This document shows, piece after piece, positions 1 to 5,131 of a DNA stretch of 19,532 bases. Below the pieces are notes generated by a model that ran no database searches, had not been told where the DNA came from, and saw nothing but the letters and a program-made list of their open reading frames with translations. Within the stretch, counting starts at the first letter, position 1. Every line of letters starts with the position of its first letter. Position numbers and translations under genes: made by a program. This DNA comes from Gemmatimonadota bacterium (lineage in GTDB: Bacteria; Gemmatimonadota; Gemmatimonadetes; Gemmatimonadales; GWC2-71-9): assembly GCA_003220855.1 (NCBI GenBank), contig QHTP01000028.1, positions 1-19,532 of the forward strand. The letters run 5' to 3'.

Positions 1-1271
1 GTCTGACTCTTGGCGAGGTCGACGTCGAACACGAGGTGCGAGTCGCCGCGGCGCATCAGGAAGAAGTAACGGACGGCGTCGCGTCCCACTTCGTCCACCA
101 GCTCGCGCAGGGTCAGGTAACTCCCCGCCCGCTTGGACAGCCGCATTTCCTGGCCGCCCTTCATCACCGTCACCATCTGGTGCAGAACGTACTCGGGATA
201 GCCGGTTGGAATCCCCATGTCCAGCGCCTGCAGGCCAATGCGTACCCGCGTGACCGTACTGTGGTGGTCGGCGCCCTGCACGTTGATCGCGCGCGAGAAC
301 CCCCGCTCCCACTTGTCGACGTGATAGGCCACGTCCGGCAGAAAGTACGTATAGTCCCCGCCTTTCTCGGCCCGCTTTCGCATCACGCGGTCCTTGTCGT
401 CGCCGAAATCGGTCGTCCGGAGCCAGAGGGCGCCGTCCTGCTCGTACGTGTGCCCGGCCGTCACCAGCCGGCCCAGCGTCTGCTCCACCTTGCTCGTCGC
501 GTACAGCGACGACTCGAGGAAGTAGACGTCGAACTTGACCCCGAGCGCCTGGAGGTCGCGGTCCTGCTCCTCGCGGAGCTGCTGCACCGCGAAGCGGCGC
601 ACCGCGTCGAGGTCGGCACCCTCGGGATCTTCCGGGTGCCCGGCGAGGTAGCGCTCCGCGATCTCGCGGATGTACTCCCCGTGATATCCGCCCTCCGGCA
701 GCGGGGCCGCCTGCCCGCGCTGCTCGCGGATCCGGGCCTGCACGCTGCGCGCCAGATTGGCGATCTGCACGCCGCCATCGTTGTAGTAGAACTCCCGCGT
801 CACCCGCCAGCCGGTCCATTCGAGCAGGGCGGCGATCGCATCGCCCAGGGCCGCCTGCCGACCGTGTCCCACGTGCAGCGGGCCCGTCGGATTCGCCGAC
901 ACGAACTCGACGTTGACGGGCTTCCCGACCCCCCCGTCGCTGCGCCCGTACCGCTCGCCCGCCGCAAGCACGGCGGCGACCACCGAAGTGAGCTGCTCCT
1001 CGGCGAGGAAGAAATTGATGAACCCCGGCCCCGCGACGGCCATCTGACGCACCAGGCCCTGCGGCAGCTCGAGCGCCGCGACGAGCCGCTCGGCCACGGC
1101 TCGCGGCTTCTGGTTGAGCGACTTGGCCAGGGTGAGCGCCAGATTGGTGGCGACATCCCCGTGCGCCGCGTCGCGCGGGCGCTCCAGCTCGACCGCGGAC
1201 GCGGACACGGACGCACCCAGCCGCGCCGCCGCCGTCGCCAGGGCCGCGCGGATCGCCTCGTGCGCCCTCAC
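1..1271 (-). CDS. argS: Arginyl-tRNA synthetase, 3' end outside window
   Basis: Class I aminoacyl-tRNA synthetase that charges tRNA-Arg in the cytoplasm. I translated this frame by hand; 423 codons lie in the window. The first ~110 residues are the N-terminal additional domain. The catalytic core follows, with FVSANPTGPLHVGH including the HIGH-type signature HVGH at residues 133-136, then EFYYNDGGVQI. The KMSK-equivalent loop reads MRLSKR near the left edge, followed by DAVRYFF. The frame ends at DVDLAKSQ, just before the anticodon-binding DALR domain, so roughly 130-170 residues are missing off the edge. The start is GTG at 1271, overlapping the TGA of the FmdB gene as GTGA, which suggests translational coupling. 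It is last in a probable operon with the zinc-ribbon gene. Identity is certain; only the C-terminus is unseen. Confidence 0.96.
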   Translation of the reverse strand, partial: MRAHEAIRAALATAAARLGASVSASAVELERPRDAAHGDVATNLALTLAKSLNQKPRAVAERLVAALELPQGLVRQMAVAGPGFINFFLAEEQLTSVVAAVLAAGERYGRSDGGVGKPVNVEFVSANPTGPLHVGHGRQAALGDAIAALLEWTGWRVTREFYYNDGGVQIANLARSVQARIREQRGQAAPLPEGGYHGEYIREIAERYLAGHPEDPEGADLDAVRRFAVQQLREEQDRDLQALGVKFDVYFLESSLYATSKVEQTLGRLVTAGHTYEQDGALWLRTTDFGDDKDRVMRKRAEKGGDYTYFLPDVAYHVDKWERGFSRAINVQGADHHSTVTRVRIGLQALDMGIPTGYPEYVLHQMVTVMKGGQEMRLSKRAGSYLTLRELVDEVGRDAVRYFFLMRRGDSHLVFDVDLAKSQ

Positions 1272-1582
1272 TTGTCGCCGGAGGGCTTTTTCTTCTTGGC
1301 GCTGTCGGGCCTCGACTCGGTCGCGGGCTTCGCCTCGGGCTTCGCCTCGGGTTTCGACTCGGGCTTGGATCCCTCTGTCGATTCAGGGTTCCCGCTGCCG
1401 GCACGCTTGTAGTCGGTGATGTAGAAACCGGAACCCTTGAAGACCAGACCCGTCCCTCCCGATATCCGACGCTCGGCCAGCTTGCCGCACGTGGGACACT
1501 TCACCCGCCGCTGGTTGTTCATCGTCGGGTAGAACTTTTCAAAGGCATGCCCGGCCGGGCACTTGTACTCGTAGGTCGGCAT
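1268..1582 (-). CDS. FmdB-family zinc-ribbon protein with Lys/Pro/Glu-rich tail
   Basis: 104 residues. The N-terminus has the FmdB/CxxC_CXXC_SSSS pattern: MPTYEYKCPAGH, then CPTCGK (C29, C32), then the typical GLVFKGSGFYITDY at about 46-59. Most family members carry CxxCGH in the first knuckle. Here it is C8-P-A-G-H12, so one of the four usual cysteines is absent and H12 may be the fourth ligand. Residues 68-104 are a hydrophilic tail made of KPEA/KPES units ending in KKKK, encoded by a 12-bp tandem repeat. The family is often labelled 'regulatory protein FmdB' after a formamidase gene cluster, but its function is not established. It is cytoplasmic and is coupled to argS by a GTGA overlap. 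Confidence 0.9.
   Translation of the reverse strand: MPTYEYKCPAGHAFEKFYPTMNNQRRVKCPTCGKLAERRISGGTGLVFKGSGFYITDYKRAGSGNPESTEGSKPESKPEAKPEAKPATESRPDSAKKKKPSGDK
1325..1372. repeat. 12-bp tandem repeat in the FmdB-family tail
   Basis: Units of gggcttcgcctc lie at 1325-1336 and 1337-1348 (identical), then 1349-1360 with two changes, then a degenerate copy at 1361-1372. On the minus strand they encode the repeated EAKP/ESKP tetrapeptides of the zinc-ribbon tail. The in-frame 12-bp unit means copy-number change would alter tail length without breaking the frame. Confidence 0.85.
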
Positions 1583-1615
1583 CGCACAACAACTTAGCCG
1601 GGTGACCGGGCGGGG

Positions 1616-2155
1616 TCAATGTGCCCGCGCGAGCACCATCCAGGCCGCCAGCGTGGCCGTCTTCTCGTCCGCGCGCCAGGGGCCTTCCACCGTCCGCCCC
1701 AGCTCCGCCACCACTCGCCTGAGCTGGGCGGGCGTGCGCTTGAGCCGGGCCGCCGCCGCCTCATAGAGGCCGCGCTCGACGTGCGTCGTACAGTCCAGGC
1801 GAGCCTTCCCCGCCGCGCGCACCAGTGCCGAGCGAAACAACTGCCCCTCGAGTGCGTGGGCCCGGATGTGATCGTTGCCGATGGAAGCCGGGTCGATGAC
1901 GCTCCCCACGACCAGGGCGAGCCCGCGCACCGTCCGACCCTGGACGCGATAGCGCGCGAGCAGCTGCGTGAGTGAGCGCCGTGCGACCCGCTCGACGATC
2001 CCTCGCAGCCGGCGCTCGAGCGCCGTCCGGTCGCCCTGACGGGCGCCCATGACGGCGTGGTATGGTTGGCGGGAGGTCGGCACGGACGCATCGCTCAACT
2101 CGAGGACCTGCCGGTCCACCACGCGGGGGGAGCCCGCGGGGCCCATCACGAGCAC
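1616..2155 (-). CDS. Uncharacterised 179-residue protein, start uncertain
   Basis: I do not recognise a named domain. The protein is basic, with no transmembrane segment or signal peptide, and is Arg/Ala-rich and probably helical in its second half. Short motifs that look family-like are GPAGSPRVVDRQVLELSDA, RQPYHAVMG and LALVVGSVIDPASIGNDHIRAHALEG, the last followed by a helical stretch. The given start is GTG at 2155, with no Shine-Dalgarno. The frame stays open upstream and reads like genuine protein (GCRVKSGWATAVLVMGP), but has no ATG, GTG or TTG there, so the true N-terminus may be longer and start at a rare codon. It lies between the 57-residue gene and the FmdB gene and is probably co-transcribed with argS. 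Confidence 0.7.
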   Translation of the reverse strand: MLVMGPAGSPRVVDRQVLELSDASVPTSRQPYHAVMGARQGDRTALERRLRGIVERVARRSLTQLLARYRVQGRTVRGLALVVGSVIDPASIGNDHIRAHALEGQLFRSALVRAAGKARLDCTTHVERGLYEAAAARLKRTPAQLRRVVAELGRTVEGPWRADEKTATLAAWMVLARAH

Positions 2156-2202
2156 GGCCGTTGCCCAGCCGGACTTGACCCGGCAGCCGACGACGGCGCG
2201 TC

Positions 2203-2376
2203 CTAGAACTCGCGCTTCTTCATCTCCGAAAAGAAGTCGCGCAGCTCGAGGTCTTCCTCCCGCTCGGGCGGCAGCGTGTCGTCGTAGCGGCGGCGCTTGG
2301 TGGGCTTCGCCTTGGCGGCCTTGGCGGCGTTCTTCTTCGCCAAGGCGGCCAGCTTGCGGTCGTCCCCTTTGGACAT
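2203..2376 (-). CDS. Small charged protein, 57 aa
   Basis: The ATG at 2376 is preceded by an AGGAG Shine-Dalgarno about 9 nt upstream. The product is 57 residues: a Lys/Ala-rich N-terminal helix (residues 8-30), an acidic centre (PEREEDLEL) and a C-terminal DFFSEMKKREF. It has no cysteines and no membrane segment. The open frame continues far upstream, but the Shine-Dalgarno and the promoter at 2412-2441 fix this start. It is the first gene of the apparent operon leading to argS. The function is unknown. Its basic-acidic layout would suit an RNA-, ribosome- or protein-binding accessory factor, which is speculation. Confidence 0.72.
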   Translation of the reverse strand: MSKGDDRKLAALAKKNAAKAAKAKPTKRRRYDDTLPPEREEDLELRDFFSEMKKREF

Positions 2377-2411
2377 CGCTCGCACTCCTGGCAGGCAGAG
2401 TTGGTAGCTGT

Positions 2412-2441
2412 AAGCTGCGGCGGACACACCACGTCCCGCAA
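2412..2441 (-). promoter_or_regulatory. Predicted sigma70-type promoter for the 57-aa gene and argS operon
   Basis: On the minus strand, TTGCGG (2441-2436), an 18-bp spacer, then CAGCTT (2417-2412). The -10 keeps the A at position 2 and T at position 6 of the TANNNT pattern. The predicted start of transcription leaves a leader of about 29 nt containing the AGGAG of the 57-residue gene. The box begins just beyond the stop of the methyltransferase gene (2448). Near-identical boxes precede three other transcription units in this window. Confidence 0.6.
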
Positions 2442-2447
2442 TGGGGG

Positions 2448-3203
2448 TTACGCCGCGACGCGGCCGGCGCGGATCGCCAGCGGCCAGCGGGCCAAGCGGC
2501 GCCGCTCCGGACCGCCCCACTCGGGGCCCAGGCGATCGAGCAACGGGGCCACGGGGTCGTGACCCGTCGCGGAGCGGTAGCGCAGCACCGCGGACCAGGT
2601 GCCGAGATAGCCGCCCAGCTCCGTCAGAGTCAGCTCCGCCTCCATGGTGACCGGCGGAAGCGGGAGCTCGGCGAACGGAAAATCGATGGTGCGGTAGCCC
2701 GAGTCGACGAGCGCGCGCTCCGGCGGCCAGTAGGGGCCCACGGTCCGCTCGTAGAACGCGTGGATCGGCTCGTCCAGACCGGCGCCGAGCTCGAACAGCC
2801 CGTAGCACCAAACAGCGACGACCCCGCCCCGAACGAGCACGCGCCGCGCCTCCGCGTAGAACCCGGGGCGGTCGAGCCAGTGGAGCGCCTGTGCGACCGT
2901 CACCAGCTGCACGGACTGCGGCGCCAACCCGCTCGCGTCCGCCGAGGCCTGGCGATAGCGCACGTGGGGATGTGCGAGCGCGGCGGCGAGCTGCGCCGCG
3001 CTCGCGTCCGTCGCCACGATCTGCGCGAAGTGCTCGGCCAGCCCGATCGCCGCCTGGCCGCTGCCCGTAGCGCAGTCCCACGCCATGTGACGCCCCGGCG
3101 CGTGGGCGGCCAGGGCCGCGAACAGCGCCGCCGGGTAGCGCGGTCGAAACGCCGCATAGGCCGGCGCCGCCGAAGCGAACTGGTCGCGAAAGCCCGGCGG
3201 CGT
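2448..3203 (-). CDS. Class I SAM-dependent methyltransferase, probable ACG start
   Basis: 251 residues from the proposed start. The N-terminus FRDQFASAAPAYAAFRPRYP is typical of the methyltransferase-11 / trans-aconitate methyltransferase-like group. Motif I is WDCATGSGQ (42-50), the acidic post-I residue is in VATDAS (63-68), and ALHWLDRPGFYAEARRVL (106-123) is the usual motif II/III region. The substrate cannot be deduced. No ATG, GTG or TTG exists in frame near the expected N-terminus. GAGGTGATC at 3214-3206, a nine-base complement of the 16S 3' end, ends a few bases before an ACG at 3203-3201, giving MPPGFRDQF. The start may therefore be ACG, a mutated ATG or a sequence error. The gene follows the YjdF gene by 17 nt, probably in the same operon. 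Confidence 0.85.
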   Translation of the reverse strand, partial: TPPGFRDQFASAAPAYAAFRPRYPAALFAALAAHAPGRHMAWDCATGSGQAAIGLAEHFAQIVATDASAAQLAAALAHPHVRYRQASADASGLAPQSVQLVTVAQALHWLDRPGFYAEARRVLVRGGVVAVWCYGLFELGAGLDEPIHAFYERTVGPYWPPERALVDSGYRTIDFPFAELPLPPVTMEAELTLTELGGYLGTWSAVLRYRSATGHDPVAPLLDRLGPEWGGPERRRLARWPLAIRAGRVAA

Positions 3204-3205
3204 GC

Positions 3206-3214
3206 GATCACCTC
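3206..3214 (-). promoter_or_regulatory. Strong Shine-Dalgarno that decides the methyltransferase start
   Basis: GAGGTGATC on the minus strand matches the anti-Shine-Dalgarno over nine bases. Seven bases separate its GAGG core from ACG at 3203, the ideal distance for a start codon. The GTG inside it (3211) is in a different frame from the methyltransferase. Confidence 0.6.
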
Positions 3215-3220
3215 GCTGTC

Positions 3221-3844
3221 TTAGTGTTGAGCGAGCAGTGCCGCACGGAGCCCGGCGAGCGCGCGGTCGTGGAGCGAGCCCAGCAGCGTCTGGGCGGTGA
3301 TCGCACCGATCAGGGCGGTGAACATGTCCCACTGCGTGTCCCACACGTCGCCCTGGGTGCCCAGAAACGCTTCAGCTGAGGAGCCGCCGGCGACGGCGAC
3401 CCACCATTCGATGAACTCGTAGCAGGCGCTGATCGCGAGGCAGACGGCCGTGACCAGCACGAACAGCCAGCGGCCCGGGCGCAATGGCGACGTCCGCAGC
3501 AAGATCTCGCGCGCCACGATGGCCGGCACGAAGCCCTGCGCAAAGTGCCCGAGCCGATCGTAATCGTTGCGCGCGAGCCCGAACGCCTGTTGCGCCCAGG
3601 CGCCCAGCGGAACGCGTGCGTAGGTGTAGTGACCACCCACCATGAGGATGACGGCGTGGACGGCCAGCAGTGTGTAGGCGAGGTGCGTGAGGGGAAAGCG
3701 TCGGTGCGTCGCGACCAACAGCGGCGCGCCGATCAGGATCGGAAAGATCTCCAGCCACCAGGTCGTCCGATCGTACGGGGCCACGCCTGAGAGCAGTAGC
3801 GCGCCCAGTACCGCGACCAGCAGGACGAGCGGGGAGCGCCTCAT
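3221..3844 (-). CDS. yjdF: YjdF/DUF2238 family inner-membrane protein
   Basis: 207 residues, polytopic. Hydrophobic segments lie at about 5-22, 32-46, 54-72, 107-116 (short), 126-145 and 175-190. The DUF2238 hallmarks are all present: RNDYDRLGHFAQGF (92-105), YEFIEWW (142-148) and LGTQGDVWDTQWDMF (161-175). The family is widespread (Escherichia coli YjdF), but its biochemical role is unknown. The conserved His, Glu and Asp residues inside the membrane suggest metal or proton chemistry, which is inference. ATG start at 3844. The gene sits 47 nt after the frameshifted membrane gene and 17 nt before the methyltransferase. Confidence 0.93.
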   Translation of the reverse strand: MRRSPLVLLVAVLGALLLSGVAPYDRTTWWLEIFPILIGAPLLVATHRRFPLTHLAYTLLAVHAVILMVGGHYTYARVPLGAWAQQAFGLARNDYDRLGHFAQGFVPAIVAREILLRTSPLRPGRWLFVLVTAVCLAISACYEFIEWWVAVAGGSSAEAFLGTQGDVWDTQWDMFTALIGAITAQTLLGSLHDRALAGLRAALLAQH

Positions 3845-3891
3845 CGGGTGACCGCGGCGCTACGGCGGGCCCGGCAGCGGGCTTCGTCGGC

Positions 3892-4364
3892 CTAGTGCGG
3901 CCACAGCCATCCCAGGGTAGCGGCCGTAAGCAGCGCGTAGATCAACCCGTCCACCGTCGCCTTGGTCGTCGTCATCCAGGAACGACGGTACCAGATCGAC
4001 ATCTGCCACAGGGCGAGCGCGTAGCCGACGAAGGGACCACGGCGTAGACGAACCACTGGACGAGCTGCTTCCCCATGGACATGGAGCCGCCTGGCCACAC
4101 GGTGAGCATCAGGACGGGGCCCTTCTTGAGCTTTTCGACGAACTGCGGGGTGCGCATTTCCTCCCGGCTCGACGGGCGGGGCATCATGTAGTCCCCCGGC
4201 GGGATGGCGAGCGGGCGGAGCGCATCCATCACACGGTCTTCGTTCGGCAGCTTGGGATAGTCGCTCTTGTGCCAGGGCGACAGCATGTGGATGACGGAGC
4301 TGACGACGAACACCAGCACCGCCGAGACCAGGATAGGAAGCCACAGCGTCAACAGGCCGGTCAT
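3892..4364 (-). pseudogene. Small membrane protein split by a one-base frameshift
   Basis: From the ATG at 4364 the frame gives MTGLLTLWLPILVSAVLVFV (a first membrane helix), then SSVIHMLSPWHKSDYPKLPN, IPPGDYMMP and KGPVLMLTVWP, up to QLVQWFVYAVV. It then runs into unlike sequence. A second frame takes over at about 4036 with PFVGYALALWQMSIWYRRSW and a last membrane helix (LIYALLTAATLGWLW), ending at TAG 3892-3894. Adding one base in the CCC or GG of GTGGTCCC (4033-4040) restores one 157-residue protein. It resembles uncharacterised membrane proteins with an HxxSPWHKSDYxKLPNE signature; the function is unknown. It starts 12 nt after the peroxiredoxin stop. Whether this is a true mutation or a sequencing error cannot be told here. 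Confidence 0.8.
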
Positions 4365-4376
4365 GAGGACCTCCGC

Positions 4377-5030
4377 TTATTGCGGCTGCCGCACCGTTCG
4401 CAGATACGGTTTGTGCGTCTTGAAGCCCTGCGGGTACTTCTTTTTCGCGTCCTCATCCGAGACCGAGGCCGGGATGATGACGTCCTGACCCGGCTTCCAG
4501 TTCACGGGCGTCGCGACGGTGTGCCGGGCCGTGAGCTGCACCGAGTCGAGCAGCCGTAGCACCTCGTCGAAGTTGCGCCCGGTGCTCATCGGATAGACGA
4601 TCATCGCTTTGACCTTCTTGTCCGGCCCGACCACGAACACCGAGCGCACGGTGGCGTTCTCCGCCGCGGTGCGCTTCCCGCCGGTCGCGTTGGGGTGAAT
4701 CATGTCGTACAACTTGGCGACGGTCAGCTCGGGATCGCCGATGAGGGGATAGTTGACCGCGTACCCCTGCGTTTCCTTGATGTCTCCGAGCCAGCGCTCG
4801 TGATCGCTCACCGGGTCCGCGCTCAATCCGATGATCTTCGTGTTGCGCTTGTCGAACTCCGGCTTGAGGCGCGCCATGTACCCCAGCTCCGTGGTGCACA
4901 CTGGGGTGAAGTCCTTGGGATGGGAGAACAGAATCGCCCACTTGTCGCCCACCCATTCGTGAAAGTGGATCGTGCCCTCGGTCGTCGTGGCGGTGAAATC
5001 GGGGGCCTCGTCACCAATGCGGATCGCCAT
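4377..5030 (-). CDS. 1-Cys peroxiredoxin (Prx6 type, AhpC/TSA family)
   Basis: 217 residues. It reduces hydrogen peroxide and organic hydroperoxides in the cytoplasm. The thioredoxin-like fold begins with GDEAPDFTATT. The peroxidatic motif PKDFTPVCTTE places the catalytic Cys at residue 45 with Thr42 three before it. The 1-Cys C-terminal domain follows, with YPMSTGRNFDEVLRLLDSVQ and TPVNWKPGQDVIIP, both typical of the Prx6 branch. There is no second resolving cysteine in the usual place. ATG at 5030 with GGAGA seven bases upstream. It heads a unit with a damaged membrane gene, a YjdF protein and a methyltransferase. A promoter-like element lies at 5063-5090. Confidence 0.95.
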   Translation of the reverse strand: MAIRIGDEAPDFTATTTEGTIHFHEWVGDKWAILFSHPKDFTPVCTTELGYMARLKPEFDKRNTKIIGLSADPVSDHERWLGDIKETQGYAVNYPLIGDPELTVAKLYDMIHPNATGGKRTAAENATVRSVFVVGPDKKVKAMIVYPMSTGRNFDEVLRLLDSVQLTARHTVATPVNWKPGQDVIIPASVSDEDAKKKYPQGFKTHKPYLRTVRQPQ

Positions 5031-5062
5031 AGCTGGTCTCCTCTTTCCGGCAGACCGGGCAT

Positions 5063-5090
5063 AAACTGCGGCCTCGCCCGGCCGCCGCAA
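5063..5090 (-). promoter_or_regulatory. Predicted promoter of the peroxiredoxin operon
   Basis: On the minus strand, TTGCGG (5090-5085), a 16-bp spacer, then CAGTTT (5068-5063). The predicted leader is about 25 nt and carries the GGAGA site of the peroxiredoxin. It matches the element ahead of three other units, with one base change in the -10 and a spacer two bases shorter. Confidence 0.55.
5067..5089. repeat. Inverted repeat spanning the peroxiredoxin promoter
   Basis: The arms tgcggc (5067-5072) and gccgca (5084-5089) are perfect complements separated by 11 bases. They overlap both the -35 and the -10 boxes, so the repeat could be an operator. It could equally be a by-product of the promoter sequence in GC-rich DNA. 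Confidence 0.35.
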
Positions 5091-5131
5091 GGACCCTGCC
5101 CTTCGCCATGCGTGCCGGCTGCCGCCGACTG

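Noticed and set aside
36..1412. A 458-residue plus-strand open frame over argS
   Set aside because: The minus strand encodes unmistakable arginyl-tRNA synthetase motifs; the plus frame has none.
3209..3211. GTG at 3211 as the methyltransferase start
   Set aside because: It is in a different frame from the methyltransferase and lies inside the Shine-Dalgarno; using it needs an inserted base, whereas ACG at 3203 needs none.
3869..3882. Hairpin gcccg-gcag-cgggc between the split membrane gene and the YjdF gene
   Set aside because: The stem is five bases with no T-run on either side, too common in GC-rich DNA to call a terminator.
5067..5089. Hairpin as a rho-independent terminator after the LVIVD gene
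   Set aside because: It has only a six-base stem, an 11-base loop and no T-run, and it coincides with the peroxiredoxin promoter boxes.
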